Translations under genes and position numbers: made by a program | DNA from: Prinsepia uniflora | Taxonomy: Eukaryota; Streptophyta; Magnoliopsida; Rosales; Rosaceae | Reading direction: 5' to 3' | Assembly (NCBI GenBank): GCA_032719365.1 | Contig: CM064874.1 | Coordinates: forward strand, 38,612,716-38,676,715 | DNA: 64,000 nt | Notes under the pieces: generated by a model | Told to the model about the DNA's origin: nothing | Database searches by the model: none | What the model saw: the letters and a program-made list of their open reading frames with translations, nothing else | Part shown: positions 23,859-35,845 of the stretch, one piece after another | Layout: each line of letters starts with the position of its first letter | Numbering within the stretch: position 1 is the stretch's first letter

Positions 23859-24550
23859 ATGGATTCTCTGAGCAGTCGTATGACGAGTTCTTTGGCTATT
23901 TCTGAAGCGAAGGAACATGAGTTGGACGTCAGTAAGGGGGAGCTTCGGTCGCTGTCAACGTGACTCCTCTTGGTTGGTCGACTGTTGATGGCGGAACGTT
24001 ATAATCGGGAAGTCTTTCTGAGCACGCTTAGGCATATATGGTTTACAAGGGATAGTTTTTCAGTGGTCGCATTGGGAAAAGTCTCGGTTTTCTATTCTCC
24101 TTTGGGAGGGCGGCAGACTGCAACAAGGTGGCCTAGGGTGCGCCATGGTCCTTTGACAGAGCATTGTTTGTGATCGCCATGACCTATGGCCTTATCGACT
24201 CGATAGAGGTGAGTCTCGATGTTCAGGAGTTTTGGTTGCGGGTGTGGAGGATTCCGCCGCTACCCTTAGGGTCGAAGCTGGCTGAAAGGGTGGGGAACCA
24301 CGTCGGTCATTTCGTGGCGGTGGATAAAGGGAGGAACGGGGATTGCCTGTGCAATTTTCTACGAATCAGGTTGGCTTTATGGGTGGGTAAATCCCTCAGG
24401 AGGTGTGTTACTTTGAAACTGATCCCAGACGATCCGGTCATGAAATATGAACACGAATACAAATAGTTGGCGTTTTTTTTTTGTGTGGTCGGTTGGACCA
24501 CATGCTCAATGGGTGCTTGGTGACGGTAGAGTAGGTAGGGACTAAACTTA
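23859..24550 (+). pseudogene. LINE ORF1 (DUF4283 plus CCHC knuckle), broken
   Basis: Translation from the ATG at 23859 gives MDSLSSRMTSSLAISEAKEH. An in-frame TGA follows at 23961, then GRLLMAERYNREVFLSTLRH in the same frame. A frame change near 24145 leads to RALFVIAM-type sequence and FWLRVWRIPPLPLGSKLAER...FLRIRLALWVGKSLRRCVTL, the hallmark of plant LINE ORF1 proteins (DUF4283). A degenerate zinc knuckle (DHMLNGCL) is visible around 24490-24530 after another frame change. The protein would bind RNA in the retrotransposition particle. It is non-functional here. Confidence 0.8.
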
Positions 24551-25299
24551 ATTTTGGGTGGCGGTAGACGCTTTCTAAAGATGTGTATAGTGTGTAGGGT
24601 AAGGATGGGTTTCGAGGGGCGATGTTTAGCTTGACTAGTCGAGCAAAGACGTGACTAATGACCAGGATGGTGCAGGGGCGGGGGTTAATGCCCAGGTTGT
24701 ACCAGGGGTGATGAAGACGCTGGGACGCAGTTTTGAGATTGCTTTCGGGGAGGAGCGACTGACTAACCCTTCTATGTTTGGTGCTCTTCATGTGTTGGGT
24801 GATGCGTGGGTCAAGCACCGAAGGCTAGGCTCTAGTGAGATGTTCGGTCATGGACCTCTGAGTGAAGTCGCGGATCTCAGTCCCTCTCGGTCGCAGAGGT
24901 CTGAGGTGTGTTATGGTGGGTATTCGCGGGAGTGGGTCAATTTTGGTGGGCGCCTGCCGACGTCCCCGCTAGATGCTCCTATTACTCAAGCCGAGCCCTT
25001 CAGCTTGGGGTTCGGCTCTGAGCTTCCATTGATGCCTCCAACAGTATGGTTTTCTCTTCAGCTACTCTTGTGGAAAATTCTTCTATGATTCCTCCAATGG
25101 ATGAGGGAAAACAAGTGATGGGGCAGTTGGGAAATGGTGGTCGTCGAGGGCCATCTTTGGGGTGTTCTCGGTTAAATCTAAGCACCAAAACACTCATGTC
25201 GTCTGGGCGGATGTCAAGTTCTTCGAGCTCTGGTGCCTATTCTGAAAAATTGGTGGGCGAGCAGTCCACAAGAGTGATGGGGTCATCCCATCATGAGCA

Positions 25300-25517
25300 A
25301 TGAGTCTCTTTTACTGGAATGTTCGTGAGTTGGGATGCCCACGAGTGATGAGGGCTTTGAAGCATTTTTCGAGGGCCAAGCAATTAGGTATTCTTTTTGT
25401 TTTTATGGAAACTAAAAAACAATAAGACAGATGGATAGTGTGAAACACTCTTTAGGTGTGGGGGAGGGGAGGGGAGGGGAGGGGGATGAAGGGTGTTTTG
25501 TGTTGGCAGAGAAGGGA
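25300..25517 (+). pseudogene. LINE ORF2 endonuclease, N-terminal part
   Basis: ATG at 25300 gives MSLFYWNVRELGCPRVMRAL...ILFVFMETK, the start of an APE-type endonuclease with WNVR (Asn) and MET(K) catalytic-site motifs. A stop follows at about 25423, and the coding sense continues weakly up to the Gypsy2 insertion at 25518. The remainder of the domain resumes at 35326. Confidence 0.8.
25460..25485 (+). other. G-quadruplex-type sequence in LINE
   Basis: Five runs of four or five Gs separated by single As (GGGGGAGGGGAGGGGA, continuing to 25485). It fits the canonical quadruplex pattern on the plus strand and lies 33 bp from the Gypsy2 insertion point. Confidence 0.75.
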
Positions 25518-28120
25518 TGACAGGACCCGTCCCAATCCCACTGGGACCACCCGGGGACGTGACCCGCTCCCGTCTGACAATGACTCTAAACATACCAAAA
25601 TTACCCTTAAATAAAAACCGAAGACTCACATAGATAGAGAACGTACAAACACAGTGTTTAAAGTGATACTGTCAGACAAGGGAAAGTAAATACAACATGT
25701 GAGCACACTAGTCAGAGTACATTTATTCGGTGCTCAACCTACCCACAAGTGGGTGTACAGGTGCACAGCTAGGCAAACTAAACCTCTGCCTCCTCCTCCG
25801 GATCCTCCTCCTCTATTGCCGTGTCAGGGTCTGGAGGGGTCAGTAAAACAAGGGTGAGTGGGCCAAAAATAACAGTTTAGAAATCAATTTAATAATACAA
25901 TAATCATAAGGTTTTACCCCTCCGTTTTCCAAATCTTGCATGCAGTGAAAATATAATATTATAATGAAATCATAACAAATGAACCACAATAATAATCGTA
26001 AGGTGAAACTAACATATCAGTGCACTGTAAAACCCAACCCAAATGATGTCACGGTTCTAAGGCTACGCGTTGCCACTCAGGGTCTCACACCTGAGACTCT
26101 CTAGGTACATCAGCTCCCGGTATCCCGGTCACTGCCCGAGGTATATGAACATGCCTTCCTGAGAGTAAGCAGCCCAACGGGGGTCAACTCCACTCAGTCA
26201 GAGCCCCGTGACTACTCCAGGGTCCACCCAGGCCAACGACCCTCCCTGGAGGAGACAATATACACAGGTAGGAAAGTACAGTACAATAACAGTATAGTTT
26301 ACCCTATGTCCCCCGGACATCCCAAACAAAATCCACATATAATCCAGACGGGTCTCATGCCCAAAACATTGTAATAACATATATAAACAGTTCATAAGAC
26401 TCATCAGTGGAAATAGTAAAACAGTTTATGCATGCAAGCCTTTTATAAATCAAACAGCCCACTCACACTCGGTCCTTGCTGCTCAACGATCTCTATAAAC
26501 CTGTATTATTATTCCTGAGGGTTACTTAAGGACCCTACAATATCAATACCAAGACCCTAGAACAGATCCGCCTCAAAAATGCATCCCGGGCACTATTCCC
26601 GGTGCTTCAAACCCCATTTTGACTAACATAACGATCTCCGATCGACACGAAACCACCTCCATTGGATCCGTATCGTCGAAACCTTGAAAATGGTACCGGC
26701 CCTACCAAAATCACTGTTCACACGCGCCCCCACGCGCCTGGTCAACGCGTGGGTCAACGCTGCTACAGTACTGCTGACGTCAGCATGACGTCATCACTGA
26801 CACTTGTCAGGTGACACGTGGCATGTTCTGATTGGTCCCTGGTCTGACAATATCTGACAAGATGACGTCATCATGACGTCAGAAGTGACGTCAGCATGAT
26901 GACGTCATCATGCTACAGTATCGGGTCAGACCCGTTTGACTGGAACCGGGTCGCCGTCGACCCACGGCTTGACCCGATTCAACCGTACGATTCCGGCCAC
27001 CATTTTCGACGGGGTTCATCCCTCTAGGGTCGTCTAGGTCTGTTCTATGGTTCTACAACCTCAAAATGGAAAGAAAATGGGAGAAAACTCACCAGTTCTT
27101 CTCTGAAACTCACGGCCAAAGTCCGATCGCCTTCTCCGGTGATCCACGCCGTCTCCGTCGTCCAAACCAGTCGTGATTGACTCGTCTCTCACCCTAGAAC
27201 ATTCCTAACATCACCCAATCAGTTTCCTAGCACTAAAACACGTTGGTCCGAAACAGAGGAGTAAAGCGGGTTTTCGGGTTTTCGACCTTACCGCCGCCGT
27301 GTCGCCGCCGCAGGCCGTGCCGTCGTCCAGTTAAGCTCCTCGGGTCCTCACGGTGTAGACTGGAGCTTCCCCCGCGTCGAGGTGGTGTGGTTGTCACGGT
27401 TTTCTTCTTGGACCCGTTTCCGTCGTGTTTCGGGTCGTGCTTTTTGGACGGAATTTCGGACGGGAAAATGGGCTGGTGGTGGCTGGTGGTTGCACGGGTT
27501 GTGAAGACCAGATGATGGTGGTGCTATGGGTGGTCGTTTGGTACGAAGAGGATGGCTGGTTCGTGTGTTTGGATGGAGAGAAAATGGAAGAAATGCACGG
27601 GTTTGTGAGGGGGGTTGTATGTGTGTTTGTAAGAAAAGGCAGACAGAGATCGTGCATGAACAAGGGAAATCAGAAGAAATGAAGGGCCAGGATTCATTTG
27701 CACAGAAAATCCAAGGGCTGAAATCAAATGGAGGGAAAATTAATTAATATAAAAATAGCTTAAATAGTGTTAGTTGCTTTATGGGAATAGTGTAGGCTTG
27801 GATGGGTGACACTTGTCACCAATCCACCGGTTTGATTTAAATATTAGGTTGGCACGGATTTCCGTAATAAATTAATATTTTATTCCGTTGTTCTCGGTTC
27901 GTAAATTCTGCTAAAACGCTTCCTTGACCATAACTTCTTCATACGAACTCCGATTTCGGCGTGCCGCCTGTCTACGGATTCGTGACGTCCCGACCTACGT
28001 CATAGTCATGGGTCAAAGTCCAAATTGTTGCCCGGGCCAAAAGTCAAAGTTTCCCCCTCTTCAGGGGCAAAATAGTCATTTTACATTAAAATATTATTAT
28101 TCTCGGTTCGGGTCGTTACA
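25518..28120 (-). repeat. Gypsy2 3-prime LTR (2603 bp)
   Basis: Minus-strand orientation TGTAACGACCCG...GGGTCCTGTCA. It contains a large stem CTCCAGGG/CCCTGGAG (about 26215-26252), CTCAGG/CCTGAG (about 26077) and a TGACGTCA cluster (26775-26910). Open frames around 27243-27747 are in LTR DNA and are not supported as genes. Confidence 0.93.
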
Positions 28121-28137
28121 ACCTACCCTCCTTACAG
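28121..28137 (-). other. Polypurine tract of Gypsy2
   Basis: On the minus strand TAAGGAGGGTAGGT abuts the 3-prime LTR start TGTAACG. It is slightly degenerate compared with Gypsy1. Confidence 0.7.
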
Positions 28138-28155
28138 AAATTTCGTCCTCGAAAT

Positions 28156-31100
28156 TTACTCAAATAAGTATGGGTACTGCCCTCTCATCAATTCCTCGGG
28201 TTCCCATGTCGCTTCCTCCACCTCGTGGTTCCGCCATAGTACTTTAACCAAAGAAATCGTCTTGTTCCTTAAGACCTTTTCCTTCCTATCCAGAATCTGC
28301 ACTGGCCGTTCCTCGAAACTCAAGTCTGTCATCAGTTCCAGTGGTTGCTCTGGTAGTGCATGAGAGTCATCCCGAATATACTTCCGTAGCATTGACACAT
28401 GAAATACATCATGTACTCGGGAAAGCTCCGAAGGTAGTGCTAAACGGTAAGCCACTGGACCAATCCTCTCGACAATCTCATATGGTCCGATATAACGAGG
28501 ACTCAATCTCCCGCGTCGTCCAAATCGAAGAATCCCTTTCCACGGCGATAACTTTAAAAAGACAAAGTCACCAACCTCGAATTCTAAATCTCGGATCCGT
28601 CGGTCTGCATAGCTCTTCTGACGATCCTGGGCCGCCTTCAATCTCTCCCGAATAACCCGAACTGTCTCCTGGGTCATATCCATCAGATCCGGCCCCACTG
28701 CAGTTCTTTCTCCGATCTTCATCCAGCATACCGGTGTTCTGCACTGTCGACCATACAGTGCCTCATAGGGTGCCATCCCTATACTCGCATGGTAGCTGTT
28801 ATTGTAGGCAAACTCCATCAATGGCAATCGATCAGCCCACGAATCCTGGAATTGCAACACACAGGCTCTCATCATGTCCTCGAGAGTTTGTATTGTCCTT
28901 TCAGACTGTCCGTCGGTCTGTGGGTGGAATGCCGTACTGAAGTGCAATTTCGTACCCAAAGTAGTCTGTAGACTCCTCCAAAACCTGGATGTGAAAGGCG
29001 GATCCCGATCCGACACGATCGACTCTGGGGTACCGTGTAGTCGGATGATCTCATTAATGAATAGCTGGGCCAAACGGTTGAGCTTGTACGTCTCACGTAC
29101 AGGTAGAAAATGGCGCTGATTTAGTCAACCGTCCACTATTACCCAGACTCCATCAACTCCACTCCTTGTCTTCGGTAACTTGAAGACAAAGTCCATTGTA
29201 ATATGATCCCACTTCCATTGTGGAATTGGAAGTGGCTGCATAGCCCCATACGGACGCTGCCGTTCTGCTTTGACCTGCTGACAGATCAAACATTTGCTGA
29301 CAAACTCAGCTATCTCCCTCTTCATCCCTGGCCACCAATAATAGTCCCGGAGGGTACGGTACATCTTTGTCCCTCCTTGATGCATAGCATAGGCCGAACT
29401 GTGGGCCTCGTCTAAAATCTCTCTCCTCAACTCTGGTACCGCAGGTACACACAATCGCCCAAGCTTTACTAATGCTCCATCGCCCCTGACGGAGAAATCT
29501 TGTCTCTGTCCGGATTCAACCTCGTTCCTGTAATCACAAAGTATCTGGTCCTGTAGTTGAGCCTCGATGATCCTGTCGACCAACACGGGTCGCACATGAA
29601 AGCTAGCCAACAAGGCTCCCTGATCGTCCATCCCTAACATAACTCCGCTCTTCCGAAGTTCCACTAGTAAAGGAAGATACACCAATCTCAAATGCGCAAC
29701 TGATCCCGCCGACTTCCTGCTAAGTGCATCACCTACAACATTTGCCTTGCCAGGATGGTACTCGATCGTACAGTCATAATCCTTCAACAATTCCAACCAT
29801 CTCCGCTGTCTCATGTTGAGTTCCTTCTGAGTGAACAAATGTTTAAGACTTTGGTGATCGGTGAATATTCAGCATGTCACACCGAACAAATGATGTCTCC
29901 AGATCTTTAGAGCATGAACCACCGCTGCCAATTCCAAATCATGAGTAGGGTAGTTCAACTCGTGCGTCGTCAGCTGCCGGGATGCGTAAGCAATCACTTT
30001 TCCATTCTGCATCAATACACAACCCAAACCCTGCAGCGATGCATCACTATATACCACGAACTCTCCACTGCTGTCTGGTAATGCAAGGACAGGTGCAGTG
30101 GTTAATCGGAACTTTAATTCCTGAAAACTCTGTTCACACTGGTCGTCCCATACAAACTTCACCCCTTTCCGGGTTAACCGAGTCAATGGTGCGGCAATCT
30201 GGGAGAAACCCTCTACGAATCTCCGATAATAGCCTGCTAACCCAACAAAACTTCGCACATTGTCACCGTGGTCGGTCTTGGCCAATTTGTCACAGCCTCC
30301 GTTTTCTGGGGATCCACACTTATCCCCTCGGGTGATATAATGTGACCTAAGAATCCAATACTATTTAGCCAAAACTGACACTTGCTTAACTTAGCATACA
30401 GCTGCTCCTGTCGTAGTTTACCCAATACCATTCGTAAGTGCTCCTCATGAGCCCTGACACTCCTGGAATACACCAAGATGTCGTCGATAAACACGATCAC
30501 AAATTTATCCAAGTATGCTCGAAAGACTCGATTCATCAAGTCCATGAATGCAGCTGGTGCATTCGTCAATCCAAAGGGCATCACCAAGAACTCATAATGC
30601 CCATACCTCGTTCGAAAAGCTGTTTTCTAAACATACCCCTCGGCTATTCTCAGTTGATGGTATCCTGACCTCAGATCTATCTTGGAGAAATACCGCGCTC
30701 CTCGTAACTGATCGAACAAATCATCGATCCTGGGTAAGGGATACTGGTTCCTTACCGTAGCCTTGTTCAACTGCCGATAATCCACACACAACCGCAAACT
30801 ACCCTCCTTCTTTTTCACAAATAAGACCGGCGCTCCCCATGGTGATGTACTGGGTCGGATAAACCCTAGATCCACCAGTTCCTGTAGTTGGATTTTCAAT
30901 TCCCGTAGCTCCGCCGGTGCCATACGATACGGTGCTTGTGAAATCGGTCGAGTCCCAGGGAGTAACTCGATCGTAAAGTCGATCTCCCTGGGTGGTGGTA
31001 ATCCAGGTAAATCTCCTGGAAAGACATCAGGAAATTCCCGCACAATCGGAATATCCTCAATACGCAAAGATTCATCCGTAGACTCTACGACATAAGCAAG

Positions 31101-32618
31101 ATAACCCTGACACCCCTTCTGTAAGAGTTTAGTAGCTGTGAGTGCAGATATTACCTTGGGTGATGCGTCTCCACACTCTCCCTGAAATATCACTTCCGGT
31201 AATCCTGGACCTCTCAAAGTCAACCGCATGTTACTACAGTCGATGAGTGAATTGTACTCCGACAACCAATCAACTCCAAGTATCACATCGAAATCGTGAA
31301 CATTCATCAGGATTAAGTCTGCCGGAAATTCGACTCCCTCAATCTCCACAGGACAAGCTCGTATCTCCTGGTTCACCTGGTAGGTCACACCCATCGGTGT
31401 CCCCACTCCCATCTCGTGCTCAAGTGCGGTCACCTCACGGCCCAACAGAATTGCACAACGCAGTGAAATAAAAGAATGAGTTGCCCCCGAATCCATCAAT
31501 GCACGAACAACCATGCCATAAATATGTACAGTACCTGCCAACACTCCCGGAATGGATCTGGCCTGCTGCTGGGTAACAGCATAAACACGAGCCATAGACT
31601 CTGCAGGTCGTCCCCGTCCTCTAGTTCCTCGATCACGGCCACGCACAACACCGCGTGTCCGGCTGCTGTCAGTCTGGGATGCTGTGCTCTGTGCTGGCGC
31701 AGTACTGCCGCGAATCAGGGGACACTCAGAAGCATAGTGCCTCGGCACCCCACAAGCGAAGCATGTGACCTCCCTAGGTCGACCCGAGTATCCTCCCAGT
31801 GAGATGCTCATCGGTGAGTACGACCGCTGCCAAGCTCCAGAACGCTGTCCAGACCTCTGAGGACTCCTGAACTGACCAGAACGTCCTCGGCTGCCAGAAG
31901 ACGAAGATCCACCAGAATGTCCTCCCTTCGAGCCACGACGGCCCGAGAATCCCAAGTGTGGGCGATCACGTCGCCGAGTCTCCCCCTCAGCTCGCTGACG
32001 AGCCAGGATACTGTTCTCTACCCTGGTCGCCGCATCAGTCAGATCCCTCATGGAAGCAAAGGGTGTTGCAGTCACCATCGCCTGAATCTCAGGTCGCAAG
32101 CCCCACTCAAATCTGCGACATCGGTCTGCCTCGGTGATCACGAAGTTCTTAGCAAAGCGAGACAACATCAAGAAGGTCTCCTCGTACTTTGCTACAGTCT
32201 GATCCCCCTGCCGGAGTTGCAGAAACTCCGCCTCACGGGCGTTGCGAAACGACCGTGGATAGAACTGGTTGAGAAACCGCTCTCGGAAGGTCTCCCATGG
32301 AATGGTGTGAACAGTCCAGCCGGCCAAAACAAGATTGTGCCACCATCGATAGGCGCTCCCATCCAGTAGGAAAGTCGCCAGTACGACACGCTCCTCCGGA
32401 GGACAGTGCATGGCCTCGAAAATCCTCTCCCAGCGGTCAATCCACTGGTGTGCTTCCTCGGGGTCGGTTCCCCCACTGAAGTGCGTAGCACCCAGGCGCT
32501 GAGCCCGCTCAATGCTCGCAGTGTCTCCATTTCCTCCATTTCCCTCGTCAACACGTGCACGGGGTTCACGTCGGGGAGGCATATCCAACTGTGAAGAGGC
32601 AAACAGGTTAAAAGACAT
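28156..32618 (-). pseudogene. Gypsy2 gag-pol polyprotein with several lesions
   Basis: It starts at the ATG at 32618 or, by comparison with Gypsy1, at 32582 (MPPRREPRARVDE). Visible in order: gag, CCHC knuckle CFACGVPRHYASECP, protease MDSGATHSF, RT with FIDD, RNase H, HHCC/DDE integrase and chromodomain VLWRNHEVEEATWEP near the C-terminus. Lesions: in-frame TAG at 30627-30629 within RT; a frame change near 30260 at the RT/RNase H junction; TGA at 29869-29871 in RNase H, a C-to-T change relative to Gypsy1; and a compensating pair of indels at 29112-29126 in integrase. It cannot make a full polyprotein. Confidence 0.94.
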
Positions 32619-32679
32619 CGAAAGCGACCATGTACAAAGTACAAACCGCTAACCTAGTACTCTGACTACTAATCCTAAT

Positions 32680-32691
32680 GCTCTGATACCA
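32680..32691 (-). other. Primer binding site of Gypsy2 (initiator tRNA-Met)
   Basis: TGGTATCAGAGC on the minus strand, three bases inside the 5-prime LTR end, identical to that of Gypsy1. Confidence 0.92.
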
Positions 32692-32694
32692 AGC

Positions 32695-35320
32695 TGACAT
32701 GACCCGTCCCAATCCCACTGGGACCACCCGGGGACGTGACCCGCTCCCGTCTGACAATGACTCTAAACATACCAAAATTACCCTTAAATAAAAACCGAAG
32801 ACTCACATAGATAGAGAATGTACAAACACAGTGTTTAAAGTGATACTGTCAGACAAGGGAAAGTAAATACAACATGTGAGCACACTAGTCAGAGTACATT
32901 TATTCGGTGCTCAACCTACCCACAAGTGGGTGTACAGGTGCACAGCTAGGCAAACTAAACCTCTGCCTCCTCCTCCGGATCCTCCTCCTCTATTGCCGTG
33001 TCAGGGTCTGAAGGGGTCAGTAAAACAAGGGTGAGTGGGCCAAAAATAACAGTTTAGAAATCAATTTAATAATACAATAATCATAAGGTTTTACCCCTCC
33101 GTTTTCCAAATCTTGCATGCAGTGAAAATATAATATTATAATGAAATCATAACAAATGAACCACAATAATAATCGTAAGGTGAAACTAACATATCAGTGC
33201 ACTGTAAAACCCAACCCAAATAATGTCACGGTTCTAAGGCTACGCGTTGCCACTCAGGGTCTCACACCTGAGACTCTCTAGGTACATCAGCTCCCGGTAT
33301 CCCGGTCACTGCCCAAGGTATATGAACATGCCTTCCTGAGAGTAAGCAGCCCAACGGGGGTCAACTCCACTCAGTCAGAGCCCCGTGACTACTCCAGGGT
33401 CCACCCAGGCCAACGACCCTCCCTGGAGGACACAATATACATAGGTAGGAAAGTACAGTACAATAACAGTATAGTTTACCCTATGTCCCCCGGACATCCC
33501 AAACAAAATCCACATATAATCCAGACGGGTCTCATGCCCAAAACATTGTAATAACATATATAAACAGTTCATAAGACTCATAAGTGGAAATAGTAAAACA
33601 GTTTATGCATGCAAGCCTTTTATAAATCAAACAGCCCACTCACACTCGGTCCTTGCTGCTCAACGATCTCTATAAACCTGTATTATTATTCCTGAGGGTT
33701 ACTTAAGGACCCTACAATATCAATACCAAGACCCTAGAACAGATCCGCCTCAAAAACGCATCCCGGGCACTATTCCCGGTGCTTCAAACCCCATTTTGAC
33801 TAACATAACGATCTCTGATCGACACGAAACCACCTCCATTGGATCCGTATCGTCGAAACCTTGAAAATGGTACCGGCCCCACCAAAATCACTGTTCACAC
33901 GCGCCCCCACGCGCCTGGTCAACGCGTGGGTCAACGCTGCTACAGTACTGCTGACGTCAGCAGTGACGTCATGCTGACGTCAGCATGACGTCATCACTGA
34001 CACTTGTCAGGTGACACGTGGAATGTTCTGATTGGTCCCTGGTCTGACAATATCTGACAAGATGACGTCATCATGACGTCAGAAGTGACGTCAGCATGAT
34101 GACGTCATCATGCTACAGTATCGGGTCAGACCCGTTTGACTGGAACCGGGTCGCCGTCGACCCACGGCTTGACCCGATTCAACCGTACGATTCCGGCCAC
34201 CATTTTCGACGGGGTTCATCCCTCTAGGGTCGTCTAGGTCTGTTCTATGGTTCTACAACCTCAAAATGGAAAGAAAATGGGAGAAAACTCACCAGTTCTT
34301 CTCTGAAACTCACGGCCATAGTCCGATCGCCTTCTCCGGTGATCCACGCCGTCTCCGTCGTCCAAACCAGTCGTGATTAACTCGTCTCTCACCCTAGAAC
34401 ATTCCTAACATCACCCAATCAGTTTCCTAGCACTAAAACACGTTGGTCCGAAACAGAGGAGTAAAGCGGGTTTTCGGGTTTTCGACCTTACCGCCGCCGT
34501 GTCGCCGCCGCAGGCCGTGCCGTCGTCCAGTTAAGCTCCTCGAGTCCTCACGGTGTAGACTGGAGCTTCCCCCGCGTCGAGGTGGTGTGGTTGTCACGGT
34601 TTGCTTCTTGGACCCGTTTCCGTCGTGTTTCGGGTTGTGCTTTTTGGACGGAATTTCGGACGGGAAAATGGGCTGGTGGTGGCTGGTGGTTGCACGGGTT
34701 GTGAAGACCAGATGATGGTGGTGCTGTGGGTGGTCGTTTGGTGCGAAGAGGATGGCTGGTTCGTGTGTTTGGATGGAGAGAAAATGGAAGAAATGCATGG
34801 GTTTGTGAGGGGGGCTGTATGTGTGTTTGTAAGAAAAGGCAGACAGAGATCGTGCCTGAACAAGGGAAATCAGAAGAAATGAAGGGCCAGGATTCATTTG
34901 CACAGAAAATCCAAGGGCTGAAATCAAATGGAGGGAAAATTAATTAATATAAAAATAGCTTAAATAGTGTTAGTTGCTTTATGGGAATAGTGTAGGCTTG
35001 GATGGGTGACACTTGTCACCAATCCACCGGTTTGATTTAAATATTAGATTGGCACGGATTTCCGTAATAAATTAATATTTTATTCCGTTGTTCTCGGTTC
35101 GTAAATTCTGTTAAAACGCTTCCTTGACCATAACTTCTTCATACGAACTCTGATTTCGGCGTGCCGCCTGTCTACGGATTCGTGACGTCCCGACCTACGT
35201 CATAGTCATGGGTCAAAGTCCAAATTGTTGCCCGGGCCAAAAGTCAAAGTTTCCCCCCCTTCAGGGGCAAAATAGTCATTTTACATTAAAATATTATTAT
35301 TCTCGGTTCGGGTCGTTACA
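32695..35320 (-). repeat. Gypsy2 5-prime LTR (2626 bp)
   Basis: The last bases read TGACAT on the plus strand, where the other LTR has TGACAG. It holds an extra 23 bp in the TGACGTCA cluster around 33955-33995 compared with 25518-28120. Confidence 0.93.
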
Positions 35321-35325
35321 AGGGA

Positions 35326-35838
35326 TGGGTAGTGGGTTGGCTTTATTATGGGCCCCGATATACGAGTCTCTATCAAAGCTTATTCCACAGGTCATATTGA
35401 TGCTTCGGTTGAGGGAGTGGTGAATTTTCCTTTTCACTTTACTAGTTTTTATGGTAATCCTGAAGTCTGCCTACAGGGGCATTCATGGGAATTTCTACAT
35501 AAATTGAATTATGATTGTGACAACCCTTGGCCAGTGAGGGGAGATTTTAATGAAATTGCGGTGACTAGAGAGCAGCACGGGCGAAGGCCTAGGCCCCAGA
35601 TGCATGATTTTTGTACTACTTTGGTGGATTGTGGTCTGATGACTGTTCTGTTTAAGGGGTATAAATTTACGTGGAGCAATAGGTGGCGGGTGATGGTTTA
35701 GTGAAAGTTCTTCCGGATAGAGCTGTGGTTAACCAGACATTACTTCAACGTTTTCTGGCAATTCTCACTCAACGTGTGAACTCTTGGGCTTATGATCATC
35801 TGGCTATTTGGATTCAGTTCCTCCCTAATGTACCTTGA
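35326..35838 (+). pseudogene. LINE ORF2 endonuclease, continued after Gypsy2
   Basis: GSGLALLWA (35331 onward) and then, after a frame change, FTSFYGNPEV, PWPVRGDFNEIA, GLMTVLFKGYKFTWSN and DRAVVNQTLLQRF. These are the conserved blocks of the plant LINE APE endonuclease (GDFNE contains the catalytic Asp and Asn). At least two frameshifts are present. The usual SDH motif near the domain end is degraded (YDHLA). Coding similarity stops at the LTR fragment starting at 35846. Confidence 0.85.
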
Positions 35839-35845
35839 CTTGAGG

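Larger units (their letters stand above)
25518..35320 (-). mobile_element. Gypsy2: second Tekay/Del-type chromovirus, degenerate (9.8 kb)
   Basis: LTRs at 25518-28120 and 32695-35320 flank a minus-strand gag-pol, with target duplication AGGGA (25513-25517, 35321-35325). The primer site is initiator tRNA-Met. The LTRs differ by roughly 27 substitutions by eye plus one 23-bp indel, so it is older than Gypsy1. Its pol is about as long as that of Gypsy1 and shares chromodomain and gag layout, but the LTR sequence is largely different, so it is a separate family. Confidence 0.95.
23577..35845 (+). mobile_element. Decayed L1-type LINE, split by Gypsy2 and truncated 3-prime
   Basis: A 5-prime region with tandem monomers precedes a broken ORF1 (23859-24550) and the start of ORF2 (endonuclease, 25300-25517 continued at 35326-35838). 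Gypsy2 interrupts the endonuclease with target duplication AGGGA. At 35846 the LINE stops where a gypsy LTR fragment begins. The reverse transcriptase part was not found in this window. Multiple frameshifts show it is long dead. Confidence 0.85.

Noticed and set aside
34433..34927. 164-codon minus-strand open frame in the Gypsy2 LTR
   Set aside because: The twin LTR has this frame broken (27524-27727 only), and the protein is low-complexity His/Thr/Ser/Pro.
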